A stretch of 64,000 bases of DNA from Actinomadura luzonensis. GTDB lineage: Bacteria > Actinomycetota > Actinomycetes > Streptosporangiales > Streptosporangiaceae. Position numbers and translations under genes: made by a program. The notes under the pieces were generated by a model that searched no databases, was not told where the DNA came from, and saw only the letters and a list, made by a program, of their open reading frames with translations. Shown here in pieces: positions 23,223 through 32,641 of this stretch. How positions within the stretch are numbered: the first letter of the stretch is position 1; each line of letters opens with the position of its first letter. Location: NCBI RefSeq assembly GCF_022664455.2, contig NZ_JAKRKC020000001.1, positions 2,299,001-2,363,000 of the forward strand, given 5' to 3'.

Positions 23223-23585
23223 GTGCAGGCCGAACTGCGGATCATCGGTGATAACGTGGTGGACGACTTGGTGTCGCTCACCACGTGGTTACAGAGTCAG
23301 CGCGAACTGCAGGGCCGTATACGCCCTGTGACGAGACCGCCTGACTCGGAGGAACTAGGCGGAGCCGTCGACCTGCTCACAGTCGCGCTAGGCTCAGGCG
23401 GTGCCCTGGGAATGGTATTGGCGCGAGCCCTTACCACTTGGCTGACCAACCGCCGCTCCGATGTGAGCCTTACGATCACCACCCTAACTGGAAGCGTGAC
23501 CGTGGAGGCCAAACGGGTGAGCGATCCACTACCACTGTTGCAAGAGGTCCTCCAGCACGAAGCCGGCCACCATGACAGTCCTTGA
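23223..23585 (+). CDS. Effector-associated constant component EACC1
   Basis: 120 residues from the GTG at 23223, preceded by a strong GGAGGGGAGAAGG. The pattern DDLVSLTTWLQSQRELQGRIRPVTRPP, then LGGAVDLLTVALGSGGALGMVLARALTTWLTNRR and a C-terminal VTVEAKRVSDPLPLLQEVL, is that of the EACC1 domain. That domain is defined as a near-invariant small partner of caspase-like and other effectors in actinobacterial conflict systems. It is thought to be a non-catalytic adaptor. The 3' end overlaps the caspase gene by 14 bp, so the two are translationally coupled. Confidence 0.82.
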   Translation: MQAELRIIGDNVVDDLVSLTTWLQSQRELQGRIRPVTRPPDSEELGGAVDLLTVALGSGGALGMVLARALTTWLTNRRSDVSLTITTLTGSVTVEAKRVSDPLPLLQEVLQHEAGHHDSP

Positions 23586-25017
23586 GCCAGCCGAGTGGCG
23601 GAGTTCTCAGGCAATTCTGATCGGGGTCGCTGCCTATGATGATCAGCGTCTGCCTGACATCCCAGCCGCAGCCAACAGCCTCGCGGAATTGCAGACAGTT
23701 CTGACCGATCCACAGTTATGCGGTTGGCCAAACACCAAGGTCGTCGTTCTGGCTGATCCGCATGACAGTCGGGCTGTGGCCACGCGTATCCGGCGTCTGG
23801 CTCAAGGGGTCAGCGATGTCTTGCTGCTGTACTACGTCGGGCACGGCACGCTGACCCCCAGCGGGGAGTTGTGCCTGTCTCTCACCGACACCGATGCCGA
23901 GGCACCCGATCTAACGGGGTTAGAGTATGGCCGCATTCGATCGGCCTTCCGTGACAGTCCCGCGCGTGTCAAGGCTGTGATCCTCGACTGCTGCTATTCG
24001 GGCCGCGCCATCGAAACTCTCGCTGACCAAGCCGCTCTGGTAGCCGATCAAACCGACATTCGAGGTGTCTATACCCTCACCGCAAGCGATCTGGCGGCGC
24101 ATGTTCCGCCCCCCGAGAAGCAGGCCGATGCCTGCACCTCCTTCACTGGAGAACTGGTCGAGTTGATCCGCATAGGTATCCCCGGCGAGGGAGATCAACT
24201 CAGTCTCGGAAACATTTATCTGGAGTTGCGCCGCCGCCTGCGCATACGTGGACTACCCGCTCCCAACCAGCGCGGCACCGACACCGCCCACAGCTTTGCC
24301 TTCACCAAGAACGCGGCCGCGGGACCTCCTGTTCCCAAGAAGGGGAGGTCGCAGACCTACACCGTACAGATCCCCATCGAACTCACCTCGACCCACAACC
24401 AGAATCTTCAGCCGTCGTACCGGCATCTGTGGCGCCGGGCACTCATAGCAGCGGTCCTTGGTATGGTGGTGAGCTTCTTGACAAGAGACTGGCGCCTTGG
24501 AGTATCGGTTGCCATCTTCGCGGCCATAGCCGAAGCGATCTATGAGGCATGGTCGTCCTCGTCTGTGCCCGCGTGGCGGCATGTCTCGGCGATGCAACCA
24601 CGCACTGAAGCCAAGCTCAGAAGATTGGAACGCAGCGGCTACCGCATGCTGCATGCCCGGACAATACCTGGCACAGGGGTATTGATCGACCATATGATCA
24701 TCGGACCCACTGGGGTGTACACGGTGACCTCCGAGAAGTGGAACAAGCGGTTGACGGTCCGCACGCAATTGCAAAGTGAGCTTTGGCGCGGGCCGTTCAG
24801 CCAGAGATCCCGCCTCGACGAGGTCCGCTCGACCGCGATCCAGGCTGGCGACCGTATTAGCGCGGCACTTGGCCTCCGGATTACGGTCACGCCATCCTTG
24901 TCGATCTACGGTCCGTCAACGCCGTGGAAGACAAACACGATCCGCGACGTCGCCGTATTTAAGAGCTTCCGCGTGCGCAAGTGGATCACTACACAGGTTG
25001 AATGCGTAGTGTCTTAG
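23572..25017 (+). pseudogene. Caspase-TM-NERD effector, 5' part, interrupted by IS630
   Basis: The reading frame gives 481 residues. Residues 8-245 are a caspase-like (C14) protease with the catalytic dyad YYVGHG (His91) and LDCCYSG (Cys141). Two hydrophobic segments lie at about 287-326. The C-terminal third is a NERD-type nuclease-related domain with GVLIDHMIIGPTGVYTVTSEKWN. The last residues before the stop come from the inserted element, which begins at 25009 after target TA 25007-25008. A NERD-like tail reappears beyond it at 26146. The truncated form still contains the protease, so it could be partly functional. A suicide-type or regulated effector is inferred from the domain set and EACC1 linkage. 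Confidence 0.75.
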
Positions 25018-25056
25018 CCTCGTGACGGATCGCTTCGGGCGAGGTACGACCGGAGC

Positions 25057-25602
25057 ATGCGGTACGGGCAAAGGGGTGGGTACACGCCCGCAGAGCAGGA
25101 ACGGCGGGAGCGTGTACGGCTGCAGGCGGCCGAGTGGTTCAAGGCCGGGGAGTCGACCAGGGCGATCGCGGTGCGGTTACGGGTGCACGAGCGGTCGGTG
25201 ACACGCTGGCGCAAGGCCTGGCGCGAAGGCGGTGGTGCGGAGGCGCTGCTGTCGAAGGGGCCGGTCTCGAGGGAGAAGCTGTCGGCCGCTCAGTGGGCAC
25301 GGCTGGATGCCGAGCTCAAGCGCGGGCCCCTGGCCTGGGGCCATGTCGAGGATCAGTGCTGGACCTTGGGCCGGGTCAAGACGCTGATCGGGCGGTTGTT
25401 CCACATCGGCTACACCATCGAGGGGGTGGGCAAGCTGCTGCATCGGCACGGCTGGTCGGTGCAGGTGCCGGCCCGGCGCGCCATGGAGCGGGACGAGGAA
25501 GCCGTTGCGCTGTGGAAAGCCGAGGTGTGGCCGGCGGCAAAACCACCGCGGCGGACCTGGGTGCCTACCTCTGCTTCGAAGACGAGGCCGGGCAGGGACT
25601 GA
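25057..25602 (+). CDS. IS630 transposase orfA (HTH domain), copy 2
   Basis: 181 residues from the ATG at 25057. The DNA-binding region reads STRAIAVRLRVHERSVTRWRKAWREGG and TLGRVKTLIGRLFHIGYTIEGVGKLLHRHGWSVQ. The frame passes the catalytic junction at the CAAAAC run (25538-25543) and stops at 25602. Confidence 0.82.
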   Translation: MRYGQRGGYTPAEQERRERVRLQAAEWFKAGESTRAIAVRLRVHERSVTRWRKAWREGGGAEALLSKGPVSREKLSAAQWARLDAELKRGPLAWGHVEDQCWTLGRVKTLIGRLFHIGYTIEGVGKLLHRHGWSVQVPARRAMERDEEAVALWKAEVWPAAKPPRRTWVPTSASKTRPGRD

Positions 25603-26138
25603 GGCCGCCGAAGGGACGTACCTGGGCACCGGTCGGCGCCCGTCCGGTGGTGACAGTACGCGGCAGAGGCTCCGGCCGCATCAACATGGCCGGCGTCGTG
25701 GCCTTCCGCGACGGCGAACGGCCGCACCTGTTCTACAAGCTGCACGTCTACCACGGCCGCAAGGGCGAGCCGAAGACGTTCTCCTGGAGCGATTACCGGG
25801 ACCTGATCGTGGCCACCCACCAGCAGCTCGGCGCACCGCTGGTCTGGTGCTGGGACAATCTCAACGTGCACCTGGACGGCCGGCTCGCCGCGTTCGCGGC
25901 CGAGCACGCCGACTGGCTGCGCCTCGTCCAGCTGCCCGCCTACGCGCCCGAGCTGAACCCGGCCGAGGGCGTGTGGTCGCTGTTGCGCCGTTGCCTGGCC
26001 AACTTCGCCGTCACCGACCTGTCCGGTCTCGCGCGGATCATCAAACGCAAGCTGAAAAGGATCCAGTACCGGCCCCACCTGCTCACCGGCTGTCTGACCC
26101 AGACCGGCCTCACCCTCGACACCCCGACAAAACCATGA
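25536..26138 (+). CDS. IS630 transposase orfB (DDE domain), copy 2
   Basis: Catalytic half in the -1 frame. At codons GCA-AAA-CCA of orfA, a slip of one base at the A-run (25539-25542) places the ribosome in GGC-AAA-ACC, leading directly into AYLCFEDEAGQGLRPPK (Asp), LVWCWDNLNVHLDG (Asp) and YAPELNPAEGVWSLLRR (Glu). The frame is intact to the TGA at 26138, so the element is likely active through programmed -1 frameshifting. Confidence 0.75.
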   Translation, partial: GKTTAADLGAYLCFEDEAGQGLRPPKGRTWAPVGARPVVTVRGRGSGRINMAGVVAFRDGERPHLFYKLHVYHGRKGEPKTFSWSDYRDLIVATHQQLGAPLVWCWDNLNVHLDGRLAAFAAEHADWLRLVQLPAYAPELNPAEGVWSLLRRCLANFAVTDLSGLARIIKRKLKRIQYRPHLLTGCLTQTGLTLDTPTKP

Positions 26139-26145
26139 CCGACTC

Positions 26146-26262
26146 TACGAATTCAACCGGTGTAATCGCAAGCACACACTCACCGATGCCGACATCGTGA
26201 AAATCTATGAGACGGCAGAGCGGGAGCTTCCCTCTTACTATTGGCAGCGACGAACCGAGTAG
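26146..26262 (+). pseudogene. Detached 3' end of the caspase-NERD gene
   Basis: Immediately after the IS630 end an open frame encodes FNRCNRKHTLTDADIV and KIYETAERELPSYYW before a stop at 26262. This has the look of the final helix of NERD-domain proteins (threonine-rich start, then AExxLP). Joining across a single TA gives a one-base frame mismatch with the upstream part, so either the junction has lost a base, the exact ends differ, or the gene was already damaged. Confidence 0.55.
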
Positions 26263-26598
26263 AAAGTCGAGTCAGTTCTCCTCACCCTTCTGCTGATCGT
26301 CGAGATTTGGATCAGCAGGTGGATGAGACGGCGCAAAGTAACGCGTGTCTCACTCGACCCGGGTCGTATCTGCTCTGCGGACGTCCAGGCCCGCATCCGC
26401 AACTTCATCGAAGTGGCGAGTTCCGCGACGCTGTCGAGCTGATCCGCAAGGAACCCAAGGTCTCTGGGCGAACCGCGTTGGATGTCACAGAAACACTGCA
26501 CGCTGGTGGGTCCGCTGAGTCGCTCACCCTCTAGGCAAGCAGGCCGCGAGCCACAAGTGAGTCATCACCGTAGCTGTACTTTGCAGCTGTACAAGATC
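26263..26598. other. Gene-free stretch between the conflict operon and tRNA-Ala
   Basis: 336 bp with no supported gene. One frame reads LTLLLIVEIWISRWMRRRKVTRVSLDPG without a start codon, possibly a remnant of a small membrane protein. No tRNA 3'-end duplication, which would mark an integration site, was found here. Confidence 0.4.
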
Positions 26599-26633
26599 GA
26601 AAAGGCCACCTCCCGATCAAGGGAAGTGGCCTT
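26599..26633 (-). terminator. Terminator of tRNA-Ala
   Basis: On the reverse strand AAGGCCAC and GTGGCCTT form an 8-bp outer stem with a CTTCCC/GGGAGG inner part, and the run TTTT follows. It is 11 bp downstream of the tRNA. Confidence 0.75.
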
Positions 26634-26643
26634 CAACGTGCAG

Positions 26644-26716
26644 TGGAGCCTAGGAGATTCGAACTCCTGACTTCCTGCTTGCAAAGCAGGCGCTCTGCCA
26701 ACTGAGCTAAGGCCCC
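26644..26716 (-). tRNA. tRNA-Ala (anticodon TGC)
   Basis: 73 nt. Acceptor stem GGGGCCT/AGGCTCC with one G-U pair, D arm GCTCAGTTGGCAGAGC, anticodon stem CCTGC/GCAGG around loop TTTGCAA (anticodon TGC), T arm AGGAG-TTCGAAT-CTCCT, discriminator A. CCA is not encoded. In many actinobacteria tRNA-Ala(TGC) lies near gyrA with tRNA-Ile. Confidence 0.97.
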
Positions 26717-26731
26717 TTCGACGAAGATAGC

Positions 26732-27460
26732 TTACCGGGCCGATGAAGCCACCTGCGTCGAACCGAGGTCGTCGCTCAGGATGAGTCCTGGGAAGTCGAT
26801 GATCGAGTCCAGGATGTGGGTCGCGCCGCCCTTGAGGAGGCGTTCGCGGCTGTGGACGCCGGTCATGAGGCCGGCCACGACCGAGGCGCCGGCGCGGCGG
26901 CCGCAGAGCATGTCGCTCTCCGAGTCGCCGACCACCGCCACGTTGCGGACGTCGTTCACGCCGAGGCGGAGGACGGCGTGCAGGACCATGTCGGGCCAGG
27001 GGCGGCCGCGGCCGCCCGCGTCCTCGGGGGAGATGGCCAGGTCGATCTTGTCGTGCCAGCCCAGCACGCCCAGGATGCGGCTCAGCGTGGTGCGGCTGAA
27101 GCCGGTGATCAGGGCGAGCTTGATGCCGGTGCCGCGGAGCTTGTCGAGGACCTCGAGGACGCCGGGCACGGGTTCGAGACCTGCGCGCTCCAGGGCGCCC
27201 TCGTAGGAGCGCTCGAAGGTCAGGTTCGCGGCCTGGGCCTGGGCCTCGTTGCCGGGGAAGATCCCGCGGAAGACATCGATCTTGGGGCAGCCCCGGGACC
27301 GGTGCACGTGAACCATGGCACGCGCGTAGGCTCCGGTCCCGGGCACTATGCCCTGTGTCGCGATCGCCTCGGCGAAGGCGCGTTCGACCATGGCGATGTC
27401 ACCGACCGTGGTGCCCGCTAGATCCAGGCACACCAGCTTGATGGGGACGATGTCACTCAT
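26732..27460 (-). CDS. HAD hydrolase, phosphonatase-like
   Basis: 242 residues. Motif I VCLDLAGTTVGD contains the two aspartate positions with DLAGTT, the form typical of phosphonoacetaldehyde hydrolase-like enzymes (DxAGT instead of DxDGT). Motif II is LITGFS and the C-terminal motif is VVGDSESDMLCGRRAG. The cap domain lacks the Schiff-base lysine context of true phosphonatase, and no phosphonate genes are near, so the substrate is undefined. It is encoded 16 bp from the tRNA and starts at ATG 27460 with GAGGCG upstream. Confidence 0.82.
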   Translation of the reverse strand: MSDIVPIKLVCLDLAGTTVGDIAMVERAFAEAIATQGIVPGTGAYARAMVHVHRSRGCPKIDVFRGIFPGNEAQAQAANLTFERSYEGALERAGLEPVPGVLEVLDKLRGTGIKLALITGFSRTTLSRILGVLGWHDKIDLAISPEDAGGRGRPWPDMVLHAVLRLGVNDVRNVAVVGDSESDMLCGRRAGASVVAGLMTGVHSRERLLKGGATHILDSIIDFPGLILSDDLGSTQVASSAR

Positions 27461-27475
27461 CGCCTCGCCGGTCGG

Positions 27476-27595
27476 TTAGTTCTCGCTGCCGGTCGCCTCG
27501 GTCCAGAGATCGAGCTCGGCGCGGTCGGCCTGCACCTTACGCCAGATCAGCAACCCCCCGAGGGCGATCAGCGCCAGAACGAGCAGCTTCTTCAC
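27476..27595 (-). CDS. DLW-39 family small protein
   Basis: A 39-residue protein starting at GTG 27595: MKKLLVLALIALGGLLIWRK, then a charged part containing ELDLW near the end. It matches the actinobacterial DLW-39 family by its exact length, single helix and DLW motif. It is probably a membrane micropeptide of unknown function, commonly found near gyrA/tRNA-Ala in actinobacteria, and here directly precedes the HAD gene. Confidence 0.85.
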   Translation of the reverse strand: MKKLLVLALIALGGLLIWRKVQADRAELDLWTEATGSEN

Positions 27596-27825
27596 GGTGT
27601 GACCCCACTTCTTCGACGGCCTCACCTGCCGGGGTGAGACCCAACGGTTGACAAGCAGCCTAGCAAGGGATGGCTGCGGTCCTTGTGTTGTGCGCGGACC
27701 AGATGTGTGGATTGGGCGGTGAGATGTGTGGATTGGGGGATGGGCTTGTGTTCAAGGGCCCACCATATCCAGCCCCCGGGGGTTCCATGTCCTGGTGGTT
27801 CGGTTCGGCGGCCGGGAAGGGTTAG

Positions 27826-27846
27826 ACATACCCTCAGGGGGTATGT
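27826..27846 (+). promoter_or_regulatory. CsoR-type copper operator 1
   Basis: ACATACCC (27826-27833) and GGGTATGT (27839-27846) form a perfect palindrome around TCAGG, the form of CsoR sites (TACCC-GGGTA with a G/C-rich centre). It is upstream of the copZ-copA operon. No csoR gene is in the window, so the repressor is encoded elsewhere. Confidence 0.75.
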
Positions 27847-27919
27847 TACGTTCGTGGTGAGCGAACAGGGCGCCGTCGGGGCGCTCTCGTCCGTACGTCA
27901 TAGGAGAGCCGGGTCGGCG

Positions 27920-27938
27920 GCATACCCTAGGGGGGTAC
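27920..27938 (+). promoter_or_regulatory. CsoR-type copper operator 2
   Basis: CATACCC (27921-27927) and GGGTAC (27932-27937) form a second site, 94 bp after the first and about 50 bp before the copZ start. Two sites allow two promoters or cooperative repression. The DNA between them shows no gene. Confidence 0.7.
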
Positions 27939-27987
27939 GGTGTTAGACTCGGAAGAGACGAACGCGAGCATGGCTGAGGAGACCGTG

Positions 27988-28203
27988 ATGACCATTACCG
28001 CCACCTACACCGTCAAGGGCATGACCTGCGGCCACTGCGTCAGCTCGGTGAAGGAGGAGGTCGGCGAGGTCGCCGGCGTCACCTCCGTCGAGGTCGAGCT
28101 GGAGAGCGGCCGGCTCACCGTCGGCAGCGACGAGCCGATCGACGAGGCGCGGATCGCGGCCGCCGTGGAAGAGGCCGGGTACGAGCTGGCGGGCCGGTCG
28201 TGA
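27988..28203 (+). CDS. copZ: CopZ-like copper chaperone
   Basis: 71 residues: a single heavy-metal-associated domain with KGMTCGHCVSSVKEEV (Cys14 and Cys17 of the CxxC). It delivers Cu(I) to CopA in the cytosol. ATG 27988 is preferred because AGGAG is 6 nt upstream; ATG 27970 and GTG 27940 are in frame but lack better sites. The stop overlaps the next start (GTGA), so the three genes form an operon. Confidence 0.88.
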   Translation: MTITATYTVKGMTCGHCVSSVKEEVGEVAGVTSVEVELESGRLTVGSDEPIDEARIAAAVEEAGYELAGRS

Positions 28204-29135
28204 ACGCGGCCGGCCGGGTGGGCGCCTACGTCCTGGGGCTGGCCGTGGTGTTCGGCGGCGCGCTGGGAGCCGGGCGTGTCGTGGGGGGCGAGCCGAAGCC
28301 CCAGGTCCAGGCCGCGGCCCAGCCCCAGGGCGACGGGCACGGCGAGGACGGGCACGGCGCCGGGCAGGACGAGGCGGCCGGGCAGCAACAGGTCAAGAGT
28401 GATACCCCTGGGGGGCTCCAAGTGTCGCAGGACGGGTACAGCCTCAATCTGCTCACCACACCGGTGGCGGGGCAGCCGGCGGACCTCACGTTCCGGATCA
28501 CCGGTCCGGACCTGAAGCCGGTCACCGCCTACAAGGTCGAGCACGACAAGAAGATGCACTTCATCGTCGTCTCCCGTGATCTCACCAGTTTCCAGCACGT
28601 GCACCCGGAGATGGCGGCCGACGGCACCTGGAAGGTCCGCCTGGGCCTGCCCGCGGCGGGCGCCTACCGCGCCTTCGCCGACTTCGCCCCGGAGGGCGGC
28701 GCGAAGCTGACGCTCGGGGCGGATCTGCAGGCCGCCGGCGACTACCGGCCGCAGCCGTTGCCGCACGTCAGCCGTTCGGCGACGGTCGGCGACTACACTG
28801 TGAACCTCGCCGGGAACCTGGTCCCCGGCCAGTCCAGCAAGCTCACGCTCACGGTCAGCAAGGACGGCAGGCCGGTCACCGACCTGCAGCCCTACCTGGG
28901 CGCGTACGGACACCTGGTCGCGCTGCGCGCGGGCGACCTCGCCTACCTGCACGTGCACCCGGAGGAGAGCGAGCAGGCCGGGCCGGAGATCACGTTCTAC
29001 GCGGAGGTGCCCAGCACCGGCACCTACCGCCTGTTCCTCGACTTCCAGCACGACGACCAGGTCCGGACGGCGAGCTTCACCGTTCCGGCCACCCTCGCCG
29101 ACGGCCACGCGCCGTCGGCCACCCACAGCCACTAG
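28200..29135 (+). CDS. Copper-operon membrane-anchored His-rich protein
   Basis: 311 residues with an uncleaved-looking N-terminal helix ([19 protein letters not shown]), a His/Gly/Asp-rich linker ([15 protein letters not shown]), two beta-rich domains and a C-terminal ATHSH tail. The clusters [16 protein letters not shown] and [10 protein letters not shown] resemble heavy-metal-binding extracellular domains. It probably holds copper outside the membrane, between CopZ and CopA in the operon. It starts on the overlapping GTGA. Confidence 0.72.
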   Translation: MNAAGRVGAYVLGLAVVFGGALGAGRVVGGEPKPQVQAAAQPQGDGHGEDGHGAGQDEAAGQQQVKSDTPGGLQVSQDGYSLNLLTTPVAGQPADLTFRITGPDLKPVTAYKVEHDKKMHFIVVSRDLTSFQHVHPEMAADGTWKVRLGLPAAGAYRAFADFAPEGGAKLTLGADLQAAGDYRPQPLPHVSRSATVGDYTVNLAGNLVPGQSSKLTLTVSKDGRPVTDLQPYLGAYGHLVALRAGDLAYLHVHPEESEQAGPEITFYAEVPSTGTYRLFLDFQHDDQVRTASFTVPATLADGHAPSATHSH

Positions 29136-29166
29136 CGATACAGGACGCAACGGAAGGAGAGGTGAC

Positions 29167-31377
29167 ATGTCCCCCATAACTGGCGAGGACCAGGCTGTCG
29201 AGCTCACGATCGGCGGCATGACCTGCGCGTCCTGCGCCAACCGCATCGAGCGCAAGCTCAACAAGCTCGACGGCGTGACGGCGACGGTCAACTACGCGAC
29301 CGAGAAGGCGAAGGTCACCTTTCCCCGCGACCTGGACCCGCGGGAGCTGATCAGCGAGGTGGAGAAGGCGGGCTACACCGCCGCCCTCCCCGCCCCCCCG
29401 AACACGGAGGAGGGCGAGGAGGGCGAGGCCGACGAGCTGCGGCCGCTGCGGCAGCGGCTGGTCACCTCGATCGTGCTCGGCGTCCCCGTGGTGGCGATGG
29501 CGATGATCCCGCCGCTGCAGTTCGCGAACTGGCAGTGGTTGTCGCTGACGCTGGCGGCGCCGGTCGTGGTGTACGCGGGCTGGCCGTTCCACAAGGCGGC
29601 CTGGACCAATCTGCGCCACGGCACGGCCACCATGGACACCCTGATCTCCATGGGCACGCTGGCCGCGCTCGGCTGGTCGCTGTGGGCGCTGTTCTTCGGC
29701 ACGGCGGGCATGCCGGGCATGACGCACCCGTTCGAGTTCACGATCGAGCGCACCGACGGCTCGGGCAACATCTACCTGGAGGCCGCGGCGGGGGTGACGG
29801 CGTTCATCCTGGCCGGGCGCTACTTCGAGGCCCGCTCCAAGCGGCGGGCGGGCGCGGCGCTGCGGGCGCTGATGGAGCTGGGCGCCAAGGACGTGGAGCT
29901 GGCCGACGGCCGCCGCGTGCCGGTCGAGCAGCTCCAGACCGGCGACCGGTTCGTGGTGCGGCCAGGGGAGAAGATCGCCACGGACGGCGTGGTCGAGGAG
30001 GGCACCTCGGCCGTGGACGCCTCGATGCTGACAGGCGAGTCGGTGCCGGTCGAGGTCAAGCCGGGCGACGCCGTGACCGGCGCGACGGTGAACGCGGGCG
30101 GCCGGCTCGTCGTCCGGGCCACCCGGGTCGGCGCCGACACCCGGCTCGCCCAGATGGCCAAGCTGGTGGAGGAGGCGCAGACCGGCAAGGCGCAGGTGCA
30201 GCGGCTGGCCGACCGGATCTCGGGCGTGTTCGTGCCGATCGTGATCGCGCTGGCCGTCGGGACGCTCGGCTACTGGCTCGGCACCGGCAACGGGGCGGGG
30301 GCGGCGTTCACGGCCGCGGTGGCGGTGCTGATCATCGCCTGCCCGTGCGCCCTGGGGCTGGCCACGCCGACGGCGCTGCTGGTCGGCACCGGTCGGGGCG
30401 CGCAGCTCGGCATCCTCATCAAGGGCCCGGAGGTGCTGGAGTCCACGCGCAAGGTCGACACCGTCGTCCTGGACAAGACCGGCACGGTCACCGAGGGCCG
30501 CATGACGCTGACCGGCGTGCACCTGGCCGAGGGGGAGACCCGCGAGGAGGTGCTGCGGCTGGCCGGGGCGCTCGAGCACGCCTCCGAGCACCCGATCGCG
30601 CAGGCCGTCGCCCGCGAGGCGCGCTCCGAGGCGCAGGTCGAGGACTTCGCCAACGTCGAGGGGCTCGGCGTGCAGGGCATCGTGGACGGGCACGCGGTGC
30701 TCGTCGGCCGGCCCCGGCTGCTGGCCGAGTGGCCGCAGCACCTGCCCGCGGACCTGGCGGCGAAGCTGGAGGAGGAGCAGGCCAAGGGGCGCACGGTCGT
30801 CGCGGTCGGCTGGGATGGCAAGGCGCGGGCGCTGCTGGTGGTGGCGGACGTGGTCAAGCCCACCAGCAAGGAGGCGATCGCGCAGCTCAGGGCGCTGGGC
30901 CTCACCCCGGTGCTGCTGACCGGCGACAACGAGGCCGTGGCCCGCACGGTCGCCGCCGAGGTGGGCATCGACGAGGTGATCGCCGAGGTGCTGCCCGCCG
31001 ACAAGGTGGACGTGGTCAAGCGGCTGCAGAACGAGGGCAAGGTCGTGGCCATGGTGGGCGACGGGGTCAACGACGCCGCCGCGCTGGCCCAGGCCGACCT
31101 GGGGCTCGCGATGGGCACCGGCACCGACGCCGCCATCGAGGCCAGCGACCTGACGCTGGTGCGCGGCGACCTGCTGGTGGCCCCGGACGCCATCCGGCTC
31201 GCGCGCCGGACGCTCGCCACCATCAAGGGCAACCTGTTCTGGGCGTTCGCCTACAACGTGGCGGCCCTGCCGCTGGCGGCGCTCGGCCTGCTCAACCCGA
31301 TGATCGCGGGGGCGGCGATGGCGTTCTCCAGCGTGTTCGTGGTGAGCAACAGCCTGCGGCTACGTCGCTTCAGCTGA
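29167..31377 (+). CDS. copA: Copper-translocating P1B-type ATPase
   Basis: 736 residues. One N-terminal HMA domain ([11 protein letters not shown], residues about 18-28) is followed by 8 transmembrane helices with the CPC motif [27 protein letters not shown] for the phosphorylated Asp, HP in SEHPIAQAV, and [10 protein letters not shown]. It exports Cu(I). GGAAGGAGAGG precedes the ATG. Two CsoR boxes upstream of the operon suggest induction by copper. Its 3' end overlaps the MFS gene by 18 bp. Confidence 0.93.
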   Translation: MSPITGEDQAVELTIGGMTCASCANRIERKLNKLDGVTATVNYATEKAKVTFPRDLDPRELISEVEKAGYTAALPAPPNTEEGEEGEADELRPLRQRLVTSIVLGVPVVAMAMIPPLQFANWQWLSLTLAAPVVVYAGWPFHKAAWTNLRHGTATMDTLISMGTLAALGWSLWALFFGTAGMPGMTHPFEFTIERTDGSGNIYLEAAAGVTAFILAGRYFEARSKRRAGAALRALMELGAKDVELADGRRVPVEQLQTGDRFVVRPGEKIATDGVVEEGTSAVDASMLTGESVPVEVKPGDAVTGATVNAGGRLVVRATRVGADTRLAQMAKLVEEAQTGKAQVQRLADRISGVFVPIVIALAVGTLGYWLGTGNGAGAAFTAAVAVLIIACPCALGLATPTALLVGTGRGAQLGILIKGPEVLESTRKVDTVVLDKTGTVTEGRMTLTGVHLAEGETREEVLRLAGALEHASEHPIAQAVAREARSEAQVEDFANVEGLGVQGIVDGHAVLVGRPRLLAEWPQHLPADLAAKLEEEQAKGRTVVAVGWDGKARALLVVADVVKPTSKEAIAQLRALGLTPVLLTGDNEAVARTVAAEVGIDEVIAEVLPADKVDVVKRLQNEGKVVAMVGDGVNDAAALAQADLGLAMGTGTDAAIEASDLTLVRGDLLVAPDAIRLARRTLATIKGNLFWAFAYNVAALPLAALGLLNPMIAGAAMAFSSVFVVSNSLRLRRFS

Positions 31378-32574
31378 TCCTGACCGGGCGGACGCCCAGC
31401 GGACGGCCGGCGCCATCGCGGCGCCGGCCGTCGCGAACATGGCGCCGATGACCAGCCAGCCGGCCGTCCCGCCGTCCAGCACGAGAGCGGTCAGAACGGC
31501 CGGGCCGAGCATCCGGGCGACGGCGGTGCCGGTGCCGAAGAAGCCCTGGTACTGGCCCTGCCGGTCGTCGGGGGCGAGGCCGAAGCCGATCTCCCAGGAG
31601 CCGGCGGCCAGCAGCATCTCGCCGCCGACCAGCAGGGCCGCGCCGAGCAGCAGGAACGGCCAGCCGTACGGGGCGAGCGCGAACACCGCGCAGGCCGCCA
31701 GCATCACCAGCCCGGCCACGCGCACCGACGAGCACGCCTCCCGCAGGTCGCGCACCCGCCGGGCCACCCGCACCTGGAACAGCAGCACGCCGCCGGTGTT
31801 GATCAGCAGCAGCGTGGCCACCGCCCAGGACGGGGCGGAGGTGCGCCCGGCGATCCACAGCGGGACGACCACGCTCAGCAGCGGCATGTAGAACAGCAGG
31901 ACCGCGTTGATCAGCGTGACGAGCGCGTAGGGGCGGTCCCTGAGCACGCCCAGGCGGGAGCCGGTGGCGGGGGCGGGCGCCGGGCGGACGGCGGGGAGCC
32001 GCAGCAGGAGGGCCGCGGCCACGAGGAAGCCGGCGGCGTCCAGGGCGAAGAGCGCGGTGTACCCGGCCGGGGTGTCCAGCCACAGCGCGACGCCGCCGAG
32101 CCCGGCCCCGACGGCGAGGCCGCCGTTCAGCGTGGACTGGAGGACGGCGCGGGCCGCGGTCCGCCCGGCGGGCGGGACGAGGGCGGCCAGCAGGGCCTGG
32201 CGGGCGGCCGACAGACCGGTCTGCGCGATGCCGTACAGGCAGGCGACCAGCAGGAACGCCTCGAACGAGCGGACCAACGCGAACGCGGCCACGGCGGCGG
32301 CGGTCGCGACCGCGAGCGCCACGGCGACGCCGCGTGGGCCGCGCCGGTCGGCGAGGTGGCCGAGCGGGACCCCGGCCAGCATCCCGGCCGCCCAGCCCAC
32401 CGTGAGGCCGAGGCCGATCTGGGCGGGCGGCAGGCCCACGACCTTCGCGAAGTAGAAGGCGGAGACGACGAGGTAGGCGCCGTCGCCGACGGAGTTCGCG
32501 AACTGGGCCTGCGCGAGCCCGCGCCGGCTGTCCCGCCGGAGCGGGCGCGCGGTGGAGGTGGGGAGCGGGGTCAT
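31360..32574 (-). CDS. MFS transporter (12 TM, DHA1-like)
   Basis: 404 residues, 12 hydrophobic segments, loop motif [11 protein letters not shown] after helix 2. ATG 32574 ([11 protein letters not shown]); in-frame upstream starts would run into the divergent MocR gene. The divergent MocR 67 bp away may regulate it. No substrate is evident. Confidence 0.85.
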   Translation of the reverse strand: MTPLPTSTARPLRRDSRRGLAQAQFANSVGDGAYLVVSAFYFAKVVGLPPAQIGLGLTVGWAAGMLAGVPLGHLADRRGPRGVAVALAVATAAAVAAFALVRSFEAFLLVACLYGIAQTGLSAARQALLAALVPPAGRTAARAVLQSTLNGGLAVGAGLGGVALWLDTPAGYTALFALDAAGFLVAAALLLRLPAVRPAPAPATGSRLGVLRDRPYALVTLINAVLLFYMPLLSVVVPLWIAGRTSAPSWAVATLLLINTGGVLLFQVRVARRVRDLREACSSVRVAGLVMLAACAVFALAPYGWPFLLLGAALLVGGEMLLAAGSWEIGFGLAPDDRQGQYQGFFGTGTAVARMLGPAVLTALVLDGGTAGWLVIGAMFATAGAAMAPAVRWASARSGSAEAT

Positions 32575-32641
32575 AGGACCATCGTGACGGCGGACTTGTC
32601 CCGAGATAAGCTCCAATTTCTGGCTAAACGATTGGGCCAAG

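Larger units (their letters stand above)
25009..26145 (+). mobile_element. IS630-family element, copy 2, inside the caspase-NERD gene
   Basis: A 1.14-kb element flanked by TA at 25007-25008 and 26146-26147. Inward reads GTGTC and GAGTC are similar but the terminal repeats are poor. It differs in sequence from copy 1, so it is a separate family member and not a duplicate. It has separated the 3' end of the caspase-NERD gene from the rest. Confidence 0.65.

Noticed and set aside
26599..26716. Attachment site at tRNA-Ala
   Set aside because: No duplicate of the tRNA 3' end and no integrase were found in the window.
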